The position numbers were made by a program, and so were the translations under genes. Below are positions 49,986 through 61,003 of a stretch of 64,000 nt of DNA, piece by piece. Every line of letters begins with the position of its first letter. Position 1 is the first letter of the stretch. Source of the stretch: Moniliophthora roreri (Eukaryota; Basidiomycota; Agaricomycetes; Agaricales; Marasmiaceae); NCBI GenBank assembly GCA_001466705.2, contig LATX02000198.1, forward strand, positions 62,001 through 126,000, written 5' to 3'. The notes under the pieces were generated by a model. The model did not search any database and was not told where the DNA came from. It saw nothing but the letters and a program-made list of their open reading frames with translations.

Positions 49986-52900
49986 GTCACAAAAGGTGAC
50001 TCTCTTATTTCAGTGCGGACCGGACCAGTCGCTTCGCCGTGTGCTCCCTATTTACCCACCAAACAACAACACATCGGATACAAACAAACTCACGCGCACA
50101 CGGCGAACACGACTGGTAGCGAGTCTATACGTCATCGTACAGTGGCTCAAGCGCCCGTACGGTCCGTGCACGATGCGGTTATACTCACGTGAACGAGGCA
50201 AACACGTGCTTTGTTGTTCTTGATGTTCTTGATTCCCGCTTCCATCTTGGCTGCGAGAAGAGGTATTTCTGAGGTAGTTTCAGGGCTAAATCCATTTAAC
50301 ATAGCTTACTGACATCCCTAGCTATCTCAAAGCAACTATGAAGCTTCAACGTGTCTACGGATTTGAGGAGGGGGCAGGCGCATCAGGACATCCCCGCGGC
50401 ACTTTCAACCACATTTACTTGCAATATGGTCGTTCTATCCTTTTCAAGAGAATTATTTTATCCTACAGTAAGCCTTCAGCACATTTGCTTCCGGTATCGA
50501 TCACTTTGGTTCCCACAATTCATGATTTTTAACCAAAAAGTCCGATGAAGCGTTTTTTGGGTTAAAAAAGTGGAAAGGAGCAAGTGTTTTGGTGTGTCCC
50601 CGCCTGTCGCTCCCGAATGGAAGAATACGATATGACTTAGATCCAGGTGAGTTTCACTTCAGTCTCTACGTTCTGTCAGATCTCAACACCTCGATATCCA
50701 GGAAGCTCCGTTCGCTCGAAAATTACTTACTCAGGCCGCAGACATACCACCGGAACGCGGAAGACCCGGTCGATCCAAACAAAGGAAGAATAGCTAGCCA
50801 GGGACCTGTGACGAATCCGTTGATCAACCATTTGAAACCGAACTTACACATTCGCCATCTTTGGAAAATGGAAGCCAACTTGAACTCTAGACAGCTCGGC
50901 GAGTTACACGCCGGTAAGTCTGACATCGACTTTCCCGTTTTCAATCACTCACAGAGCGGTCCTCCTACTCGTAAAATGCGACATGCCCACTCGCTCATAT
51001 CAATGTCCAACGTCCAAGCAGGAGCGGGAGCGAGTGTGAAAACATGTTCATGTTGTTATAGGTATATCCCCTCGCTCGTTTACGCTATTGTCAATTGTCA
51101 GCAGCTATCTTCAGCTCAAACAACCTGAGTGCCATCGCTTCAACGTTTGCCCTTGTTATCTCCCTTGGATACAAGCGCTGAACGAGTGATGTGAAAGAAT
51201 ACATTAAGATCGAGGTCCGGGATCTACCTACCAATCCCAAAGTTGTAGCAGAGGAGCTTCGAGGGACCGAGGTGAGGAACAACAAGCCGTCAGCGTTCAA
51301 ACAGTATGGGGAAGAGTGCCTTCGGTATGAAAGTGGATGTTCAACGAGAGGTAAGTCAGCGTACGTACATCTGATGCGACCTTTTTCCACCGACCCGTAC
51401 TTGCCAGGTACTTTGGTCGTCATTTCGTGCTAGAGAGAAGAGCGTAAGAAGCCAACCCAAGACAAAGTGGCCTTATAACTTTGCCGTGGCCTTGCGCAGC
51501 GATGGCTTTGAACTGAGTGTACCTAGAAGGAAATTCGATGATACCATAAGATGCCGTGAGTCTACGCAGTACCTTTCTCGAAGTAAATTCTCACGACCAG
51601 ACTGCCCTTACTGCGACGGGCGACTTCCTGATGACCCTTTTGCAGTCCGTTTCCCCGTGATTCCTCCGTTGCCTCCAACCCTTAACTAGGTATTCTACTG
51701 CTCGCGACAGCTCAAATTATGTTAATCTTGTGGTCTTCGACAGTAGGCCCGGGTGTCTTCTGATGCTCTGGACAGGTAGTCTTTTCTCTACTCGATCTCT
51801 TGGCTTCATTCGGTCACGATGTGTAGTTGAATCAGACCGCCGTCGGTCCCATTCGAATTCAATTTTTCCACCTTTCTGATCTAGAAACGCAGTCCCTGTT
51901 TCATACCTCCCAATACATTTCTGGCAATCCCCTGATGGTATTTGTCGCATCGAATTGCGCTGTACGCACCCAAGCTTAACAACGTGAAGATTCCTCCGAA
52001 GACCAGCTAACCGGAATCATTCCCCCTTTTCTCAAGCTCTGTCAAGATTCGGCATTTTATGACCGTATGGATATTCGGTTGGCATCTAATTTTTGTGAGT
52101 CGTTTTGTTTATCTGATACAAGACAACTGACGTACTGACTCGTCGGTTGTATTGTAGTAGCAACAAAGCGCTGCGCACCAGCAGCAGACGACTTGTGATT
52201 CGTAAGCACAAATTTTGTTCTACATAGGAGTCTCTCCGGTGGTAGCTTACCAGGCTCCCAATCGAAAAGTACATACTAACTTGAACAATTATGGGAGATA
52301 TCACACATCCTTATGTGGAACAACTGGTCTAATCCTTTGGGCTTAGGCCGCTACCACTCATCACAGGTATCGTTGGTATGTATGTCAACACGAAACGACT
52401 TGGGCAATCATTCTTGATCCGTGCTGCTTTTCAGAAAGCGCTCATTTCCGCTTATGGCACAATTTTGATTCTCGACCCTAGCATCATTGTAACCCACAGC
52501 TTTGATTCTAATAACGATGCGTTGACGAAGTCGAAGGTGATTAACCAGGAACGCTGAATCTCGACTCAGGAACGGAACGGACCTCGCTACGACTGTATAT
52601 GGTTATGTTCCGTACTCTCACGGTAGGTCTCATGTACATCTCTGCATCACCGCTCGTTCCTGACTCCCAATTCCAGATGTTTTGACTTTCCATGCCTCAG
52701 TTGACCTAAAATGGTGAAGTGTGGACTCTATCGTCGGTCGCGTCAATGGTTCCCATTCGTTTCGGGGGCTAGGAGCGACTGGACGTTTCACCTAGCACTG
52801 GCAGCGAGCCATACTATTTAGCTCTCGCAAGGCGCCTTTCAATACAACGACCGGAGTAAACGGTGCCCCGTTTCTGGATCTCAGGACGCTAGACGACTGT

Positions 52901-53539
52901 GCCCATCAAGCGGATCAACTTCCCAAAGGCTTCTCACGTCTCACTAGTAATGCAGAAACTGTCAACAATTGAATAGTGGAAGTTATTTCATTTCCAACGA
53001 CAAGCCTCTTGGGTGTGCAAGGCACAATATCCATATCGTGCTCTTCAGGCCAGCATTTCCCATGAGTATTTTTGGTTGATCTGCACTCTTCTCTTCAAGA
53101 ATTTATCGGCCAAAGTCTTTGCAGAATAAAAATATCTGGAAGGTGCCAGAATGCCTTCTGACGCGTATATGCCTCTACGCTGTGCAGTCCGTTCAGTGCA
53201 GTTTCTCACACTGTCGTTCAAGTGTCAGTGGTCAATCATTTCCGGATAATCATCCACTGGGGTAATCTGGCGGTAACTTGTTTTTCCCACGAGTGCTTTG
53301 AACACCGACGTGCTAACGAAGCAGGCATCGGTATTCGTCCCGTTAACATGGGAGTCTGCCCAGACATAGGTGGTGCATCTTACGGCAAGGTACTACCTCT
53401 CCTTTCACATCATTGAACCTACCAAGTCGCTGGGCGCGTGAAAAAAATAAAAGGCACTACCTACTTAAGTCGGTGGACATTGAGGCATATTTCCTCAGAA
53501 GCAATCTCTCCTTTCTCTTCGAGAGTTACAACCGCAAAA
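49986..53539. other. Gene-poor stretch with unassigned coding-like frames
   Basis: Plus-strand frames at 50589-51128 (LENYLLRPQTYHRNAEDPVD, LISMSNVQAGAGASV) and 51191-51433 (YIKIEVRDLPTNPKVVAEEL) have coding-like composition and GT-AG flanks, but no recognised domain or clear start. An open stretch near 52370-52560 reads VNTKRLGQSFLIRAAFQ. An inverted copy of the GGTCCGTGCA / CACGTG pair lies at 50161-50191. The last 300 bases are the laccase promoter. Confidence 0.35.
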
Positions 53540-55834
53540 ATTTCTCGCCTTCAGTCACTGCTTTCATTCGTTACCCTCTCGGTTCTTTTGGGAGCCGTTT
53601 CTGCTGCAATCGGTCCTGTGGCTGACTTGGTTATCACCAACGAAGTCGTCGCGCCCGATGGATTCAGTCGTGAAGCTGTCTTAGCTGGTGGCTCGACTAT
53701 CGGTCCACTCATCGTCGGAACAAAGGTCTGCGTTCATCGTCTTATCGATCTGGTTCAATTCTAAAGTCAGTTTTATTCTAGGGAGATACGTTCAAATTGA
53801 ATGTCGTCAACAACCTGAATGTCCCAGATCAATCTATGCTACAATCTACTTCCATCGTAGGTGTCCTTCAGTGCTACCTCACATATTCTGACATGTTCTC
53901 CTGCAGCATTGGCACGGATTCTTTTTCAAGAATACGGCATGGGCTGACGGCCCCGCCTTTGTTACCCAATGTCCCATTGTCAAGGGCGACAGCTTCCTGT
54001 ACGAGTTCCCTATTCCTGATCAAGCGGGAACATTCTGGTATCACTCGCATCTCTGTAAGTTCCACTTGTCACTTGCAGCTTATACTTATTCGTCTGTCAG
54101 CTACTCAGTACTGCGATGGACTGCGAGGCGCTATCGTCGTTTACGACCCGAATGACCCTCACGCGTCCCTGTACGACGTTGATGATGGTAAGTATGTATT
54201 CATTGAGCAACTGCAAATACTGACGGTTATGTTAATTTAGAATCGACCGTGATTACCCTTGCTGATTGGTATCATGCCAAAGCGAAGACTATAGCAGTTG
54301 GGTGAGTATGCCGGAATACTATACATTTACAGGGTTAACTCGCATTCCAGAAATCCGGATACCACCCTGATCAATGGATTGGGTCGTTGGTCACAGGGAA
54401 CACCTACTGAACTGGCTGTGGTCACAGTCGAGGCGGGTAAAAGGTAAGAAGCATCAGATTTATCGAACATTGTCATTGAGAAGCAAATTACAGATACCGT
54501 ATGCGTGTTGCGAACATTGCTTGCGATCCTGACTACACTTTCCACATCGATAACCACTTAATGTAAGTACCCTATGGTTGTTCTATACTGTTTATTATTC
54601 ACTTTTTGACAACAGGACTGTCATCGAAGCGGACGGTGTGAGTCACGAAGCGGTACAAGTCGACTCGTTCAAGATTTATGCAGGGCAACGATATTCATTT
54701 GTTGTAAGTCTCTTGTTGGTTCCCTTGACTCGGTCTCAACACTTAACGTCAAACAGCTCAATACCAATCAACCCGTCGGAAACTATTGGATCCGTGCCAA
54801 CCCCAACAAAGGTGCAAGGGGCTTTATGAATGGGATCAACTCGGCTATTTTGCGATATGTCGGTGCCCCTGAAGCAGAACCAACTACGACGTTCTCCCCG
54901 TCTAACTTGTTGAACGAGGTGGATTTGCATGTATGTATGTTTCCTCTCAGTGTGAACGTAAATTGACTCCAATTGACTTTTATAAAAGCCTCTTGAAAAC
55001 CCAGGTGCACCGGGAAACCCAACCCCTGGTGATGTTGATTATGCATTGAATTTGGCATTCAGTTTCGTATGTATCTGTCACTACTTCTGCTTCTCCTTGG
55101 CTGACTCACTTTGCAACAATAGCAACAAGGGAGATTCAGAGTCAATGGTGTTTCTTACGAGTCTCCTACAGTGCCTGTCCTCCTTCAAATTTTGAGTGGA
55201 GCTCAAACCGCCGATACCTTGCTTCCAGAGGGTGCAGTGTATCCTCTTCCACCAGACTCTGTCGTGGAACTGTCTATGCCTGGTGGATTGTTGGGAATTG
55301 AGCATCCTCTTCATTTACATGGTGTAAGTCCGCGACCGTCCTTCAGGTATTCGACGCTTCGACGCTGATAATCGAACCCACTAGCACGCATTTGACGTTA
55401 TACGAAGTGCCGGCAGTAGCACTTACAACTTTGTTAACCCAGTAAGTTTGTTCATTCAAGTCCTACTACCTCTCAGTCTGATGGTGCCCCTCCAGCCTCG
55501 CCGTGACGTCGTCAACATCGGCCGCGCTGGTGACAATGTTACCATTCGTTTCCGTACCGATAATGCTGGACCCTGGTTCTTGCACTGTCACATTGACTGG
55601 CACTTTGAGGGGTATGTTACTTTCATCCTTCTTATTCTCAGTCTTGACTGATGGTTGCGATCTAGCGGATTCGCTGTAGTCTTTGCGGAACGTACTGACG
55701 AATGGGCTACGTCAATTAACCCTCCTCGTAAGTGAAGGCACTTTGTTTTCATTTGAACAGGAGCTTACAGTTTTCCAGCTGCTTGGGATCAACTCTGCCC
55801 CATCTACGATAGCACTCCTGCGTCTGATCTCTAG
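53540..55834 (+). CDS. Laccase (multicopper oxidase), expected start codon is ATT
   Basis: Laccases oxidise phenols with four coppers, reducing oxygen to water, and are secreted for lignin or pigment chemistry. Twelve or so short introns restore one frame. Signal peptide [17 protein letters not shown], mature [20 protein letters not shown]. Copper motifs, all present: HWHGFF (split by an intron before the first H), [28 protein letters not shown]. The axial position after the last motif is Phe, the type associated with higher redox potential. Other landmarks: [32 protein letters not shown] [12 protein letters not shown]. Stop 55832-55834. The codon where relatives start is ATT (53540-53542); the frame upstream is open back to about 53438 but has no ATG. 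Everything else looks intact, so this is either a start-lost gene or a near-cognate initiator. Confidence 0.88.
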
Positions 55835-56785
55835 GTTAAGCTCTTCAGCAATAACACACCTGTCTCTTTTTTCCCCTCAATATATAAGTAAATCCAAATT
55901 TTCCGGGTACATATTCTACTCTTCATCTTTGTTGGGTTTTGCGGAAGTAGGAAAAATCAACCTGATGTAAATGTAATCGTGGAATCAATAGGAACTGTCT
56001 TGGCTATTCGACGTTACGAGAGCTTTGCATCTCGTGGGATGGACCAGATAACTGACAGCGGGATTCGATGACAGAGTTCGTTTGATGTGAGTGATCCATT
56101 TTGCAGCCGATCGGACAATGGAGCGATATTCATGATTCATCCTGAGCTCGGCCGAAAGCGAACTTTCAGTGAGAACATTGATGGATAAAGAATGATCCCG
56201 CCTTGGTCCACGCACAGAAATTTCAGCACTAATTATCATATTCTAGCTGGAACTGGACACGCCTAATCATCTCTCCCAAGACTCTAAGTTACCAATGGGT
56301 TCCTGTTTGAAGGAGTCAGAGAATATGGCGGCAATGCTGGCGTTGAGACCTATAACTATTATTGACTACTGACTCATCCCGAAGTCAATAGGTTAAATCA
56401 ATTTCTCGGGTTTAAAGTGCAAAGATGTGCATGTCGACAGCTAGGTCACTAGGCCACGACGCCGCCTGGCTGGCATTGCAACACGACGAGTATTTGAATG
56501 ACGATCCGCTGTTGGCAATAGTAAAAATGTACATTATGAGAAATAACAAATCACGACAGAACTGGTAGGTAATTATGCTATACAATTCCTGACGTGTAGC
56601 TCATTTCAAAAGATTCTGACTCAACTTGATATTAATCTTGTGGATCAAGTCTAGGACTATTCAGAACCGACCAATCAAAGTGATCAATGCATGCAATCAC
56701 GAGGTCTGCCTATACATTCCTCAGCGCTTAACTGTCAACGTTCCAACACATAAATGCAGGTCGCCACACAGTATCTTCATTGATA
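55835..56785. other. Intergenic, nothing recognised
   Basis: 3' flank of the laccase and 5' flank of the glutathione transferase. No gene seen. Confidence 0.4.
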
Positions 56786-57541
56786 ATGATCGCCCTTTAC
56801 GATGTCGGCCCATTTCCCTTCAATGATGGGTTATCGCCCCATACTCGCAAAGTAATGCAAGTCCCCTGATTGCTCGTTCAACTGGAACCGGGTGCTCACA
56901 GTATCTTTCTCAGCTATACACTCAGACACAAGGATATTTCGTACACACGCGCTTCAATATCATTTGAATCTGTGGAGCCTACTGCAAAGTCTGTTGGTGC
57001 TCCTCATACATCAATCAATGCAGATGGCACCCCAAAATACACTGTCCCTTTCATCTATGACTCGACGCATCAAGTTGCAGTTTCAGACTCCTTCTTGATT
57101 GCAGAATACCTTGATAAGGCATACCCAGAAACCCCAAAGGTCATCACAACTGGAAGCAGAGCATTTGCAGACCTGGTATTTGACAAATTCAAGCCTCTCC
57201 TTTATGTCATGGCCCCAAAGTTCCGAGAATACATGACCCCAGAGTTGATTGAGGGACAGAGAAAGGCATATGGTGATGCAGCAGTATCAATCAAGTTGAA
57301 TAGAGAAGAGGAAGATGCTGCATGGGAACAAGTACACACAAATCTTGAGAGGATAAAATGGGAGGAGGGACATCATTATGTCACTGGAGACAAACCTGTC
57401 TTTGAGGATTTTGTTCTGGCAGCATATGTTGGATGTGTGCAAGATGTGTATGGAGCAGAGAGTGAAGAATGGAGAGAGGTTTCAAAGTGGTTGGATGGAC
57501 AGTTGGGACAGCTTGTGGAGAAGATATGTGGACAAGCTTAG
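56786..57541 (+). CDS. Glutathione S-transferase (fungal GST, Gtt/Ure2-like fold)
   Basis: GSTs conjugate glutathione to electrophiles. The ATG at 56786 begins MIALYDVGPFPFNDG; a phase-compatible intron (56830-56901) links it to IFLSYTLRHKDISYTRASIS. Then GTPKYTVPFIYD with V-P as in the glutathione site, SDSFLIAEYLDKAYPETP (the E/D-S substrate pocket), and a helical C-terminal domain with YVTGDKPVFEDFVLAAYVG, which contains the N-capping-like G-D-K-P/D motif. Stop at 57539-57541. About 230 residues, normal for the family. The intron removes the usual SPNTWKT-like stretch, so the alternative of an intron-retained or damaged 5' end remains possible. Confidence 0.8.
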
Positions 57542-58547
57542 TTTAAGTATTGAAGTGTTCTAAATTAACTTATTTAGCTGGATTGCTATGCCATGTAGCC
57601 CAGAACAACTTTGAAGAGAGAAATTGGATCTGGAATTGGGAACATGAGAAGTTGTGCAGTAATGTTTGTGTTTATCAGTAAATGTACTAGATTTATACTT
57701 AGTGCTGACTGGGCACCAATAAGATGTATGTGTGGGTAAAGTGCTACAAACATTTATACGGACGCTCACTTCAACTTTTTCTTTTTGCCACAGACTTTAT
57801 TTTCTTTCCATTTTTGTCTCTTAAGCGCCACTCAGCGCTTCATCTATGCTTCTTTTTGACATCTGGACAACTCCACTTTCCCAGTTCCCTTTTTTTTAAC
57901 CATGCTTTCCTTTCGTATTTACGAAGTCATGATGATATCATTATGACTTCACTATTCTATTTACTTCCATCTCTTTCTATATGACATCTTCCCTGACATT
58001 GTTTACGATGTCATGTTCCTTATTTATGATTTCATCGACATTCTCTCATGTTCCATTGCTTTCTACTTGTTTAACAAACAACAATGTTGCTTCAGCAGTT
58101 TGTATGCAAACTAATAGCTACAACAGTTGTATAAGTAGATAGTATTCAGGTCTAAGCTACTTCAGCTTGACCTGGTTAATTCCAGATTGGACATCTTGCT
58201 CACATCGACTGAATCCTCTGAACCTTAGCAAACTCAAACTTGATCCTTTCAGCAACTTAGCGCCGCTACCTTATAGTGGTGTTAGGTAGTTGTTGTTGCT
58301 GCGCAAGTAACGTAACATAAAGTGCTATGTGGGCAGTGCTTCACAGTTTATGTGCATGGCTGACACTACAATTGATCCTTCTGATATGTATAGTAGACTG
58401 GCTAGACTGCTAATGCCACTCTTCTTTTGCCAACTTCAAAAGCTCAAGTGCTTCAGAAAAGCAAGGTGTGGATGAAATCTTGTAGAGAGGTGGGTGGCTG
58501 TGGATTATTCAGACCAAAAAAGAGGGGATTTTGTGGGGAATGTGTCT
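57542..58547. other. AT-rich stretch without recognised genes
   Basis: AT-rich flank between the convergent GST and P450 genes. Only short meaningless frames. Confidence 0.4.
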
Positions 58548-60125
58548 TTACCTAACTATACCTGCTCCATCATCTGTATTAAGTGGACTCTCCTTTTTGG
58601 GCTTGAGATGTGTGGACCAAAGGAAAATTGCAAAGGTAAGCAATGCATTCAATGCAAAATGTCTTCCTGGGCAGATCCTGTAACACATACATTACTGGTA
58701 AAAAAGGAAGGGCTGAGCAAAGTAGAGTCACATACCTCTGTCCAAAACCAAAGGAATAGTGTCCTTCATCCTTTGTATCAGAAGGTGATGGTTTATGTGT
58801 GCCATCTTCATTTAAAATCTTTCAGGCCAAAACCCTTCTGGATTTGGACCATATGTTGCAGTGTCATTGTTCATTGCTCTGCAATAAGTGAGTGAGCTAG
58901 CTGGAGTATAGCCACACAAGTGACACTTACAGTATGTTTGGTATGATATAGCTGTTTTTAGGAATGAAATAGCCTTCATAAATGCCGTCCTAAGGCGACC
59001 AAGCTGCTCAGCAAGTAATAATAAATAAAAAGGGCAGGAATGCTGCACCTATTTCTAGGGAAGCATGGAATACACTCATGGGGATTGGAGGACGCCATCA
59101 TAATGCCTGGAAATCAACATCAGTACTGATCAAAAGAAAGTATGTGAGCATAGCACATCACCTCCTTCACTACTGCATGTAAATACGGCAGCTTTTCCAT
59201 GTCATTCAGAGTCGGTACTCTAGTACGTCCAACCACTTGGTCAAGCTCCTCTCGAGCTTTACGTTGGAACATGGGGAAGTAAACCATGGTCAGTACTAGC
59301 CATCCCATAGTACTCGCTGTCTGCATTGAGCAAGCCTCGGATATTGGTCGTAAAATACACTATATGGGTCAATGTACCATTTCATATCCTGCCATACTAG
59401 CAGGGTAAATTAGAAACTAAAATAATAATTTAGCCCTTGAAATGTACTAGATCATTGCGGCGAGCCATGACGAGGAATTGTCACCCAGACCGTGATACTC
59501 ATGTGTTCCAACAAGAGTGGCACAAAAGCTTTGTCCGACATCTTGTTTCTGGAGCTTTTTTCGAAAAGAGTAAGATTTATGTGCCACCTAGAGGATATAT
59601 TAACATTGTACATACCAGTTTCTCTTTGATAGTTAATTAAAAAGTAGCTTTGAAACTTCTTTGAGTAGTATTCATATATTTGCTTGCTGTCCCGCTTCCA
59701 TTTCGCTAGGCTCGCTGGAACGCGCTCTAGAATTGGGACATGATTGGTGGCCGGTGAAATGTCGTTGACAAAAGCTTCAAAGGATGCCATAAAAGGGTCT
59801 TGAGACGACTCTATAGGCGGGTTATTGTACAAGAAGGACATGGTTTCAGATGATGTAAATCTATGTGTTGGTGGTCATTCCGGGACAGTTCAAAGCGACG
59901 GAATCCAGCTTACTGATGAATATGATTATGGTATTGCTCCGGACTCTCTAGGAGATCCATCGCAAGTCGAATGCCTTCACGCATCTGGATCGGATAATAT
60001 TGAGTACTAGCCCTGATGTTCAGAGCTTCATGGGCAGCATGACGCATTGCACGCCATCTGTATAGTAATGAATGCGAACGATAGAAGTTGAATGTATCAC
60101 AGCAAGACCTCCTGCTTCTCTCCAA
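58548..60125 (-). pseudogene. Cytochrome P450 (CYP), one-base frameshift near the haem exon
   Basis: P450s insert oxygen into organic substrates using haem. Minus-strand exons: WRAMRHAAHEALNIRASTQYY (helix C W-R motif); LAKWKRDSKQIYEYY; QTASTMGWLVLTMVYFPMF (helix I); RVPTLNDMEKLPYLHAVVKE (helix K E-x-x-R region); WRPPIPMSVFHASLE; YEGYFIPKNSYI; AMNNDTATYGPNPEGFWPERF; and across an intron FGFGQ-RICPGRHFALNA, the haem-cysteine motif, ending at 58548. The domain order is complete from helix C on. After PERF the frame needs one more T in a T-run (58814-58817); as written TAA follows. That is a real frameshift or a homopolymer sequencing error. The N-terminal anchor and first exons were not found beyond 60125, so it may also be 5'-truncated. 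Confidence 0.75.
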
Positions 60126-60726
60126 TATTAATTGGGAACGCGTTTGCGGTGTTGAGAAAAGAGGATGAGAGAAAATATCAAGTCACTCGGCATACTGTGC
60201 CGAGCATCGCCTATCAGTGCCACGCGAGCCATCATATATACGAAATTGTGGAATCCGTTACCTCTTGATTTCGGGCATCTCTGGAAAAGCCAATCCGAAA
60301 TGCCTTTTTTCGGGAGGCCTGGAACGTGTACCGAAAAACTCCAAATCTGGAGGGATTTCGGTGATCCTCATCGTCCGTGTTTCCGTCTGAGCTTCCCGAA
60401 AGTGCCCCCTCACAGAGCTTGTTTCCACTGCGGCAATACTTCACTAATTATTCAGATTACGCCACATGCGTCCACTGCAACCCGCCTGGATACGGGGCGT
60501 AACACTCACTCCAGATGGAATGTTTCGAATATAAGCAAATGAGTTGGTGATTCCGGTTCAAACCTGTATCCGTTTTTACAAGAAATGTTTTTCAACAGTG
60601 TGCATGCCTTTAGTCTCATGTTCACTTCCCGAATGAGAATTCTTGAATGCTGTAAACTTGTGAATGTTTTCGGGGAGCAAGGATGAAAAGCGGGGTGGGA
60701 GGAGGGGCTTACCACGACACACATAG
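60126..60726. other. Intergenic, P450 N-terminus unresolved
   Basis: This should hold the first P450 exons. A minus-strand frame at 60232-60444 (ARKAFRIGFSRDARNQ-like) is open, but I cannot match it to the P450 N-terminus. Confidence 0.3.
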
Positions 60727-60840
60727 GGCGCTATAGCCAAGTGGTTACGATGACAGATTATAATCAGTCGGTTGTGTATCTCTGGTGTTCAATCTGTTCC
60801 TCTTTGAGAGCGCAGGTTCAAATCCTGCTGGCTGGCGTCG
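60727..60840 (+). tRNA. tRNA-like locus, probable Ser-derived pseudo-tRNA
   Basis: The A box TAGCCAAGTGG and B box GGTTCAAATCC both fit the pol III consensus. Acceptor GGCGCTA would pair with TGGCGTC at 60833-60839, but four extra bases (a TGGC duplication) separate it from the T arm. Anticodon stem ACAGA/TCTGT encloses TTATAA plus about 27 inserted bases, an intron-like position. A variable arm CTC-TTTGA-GAG makes it type II (Ser/Leu class), yet the triplet at the anticodon position is ATA. The D stem does not pair. It looks like a decayed tRNA-Ser with intact promoter boxes. No T-run terminator follows immediately. Confidence 0.45.
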
Positions 60841-61003
60841 GTAGGCAGCAATTCAGCGCCTATCAAGCGCTTATATATCTATTCCCACAGTGTCATCAGG
60901 CCGCGTCATCCCCGCGTGGCTCTGCACGTGGTGTTACACGCCGTTAGGCCATCACACACACACCTCTTCTTTCTTTTCCTTCCACAACATTCTACCTACG
61001 AGC

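Noticed and set aside
53540..60125. Laccase, GST and P450 as a biosynthetic gene cluster
   Set aside because: No backbone enzyme (PKS, NRPS, terpene cyclase) or transporter is nearby, and intergenic gaps are large; adjacency alone is weak evidence.
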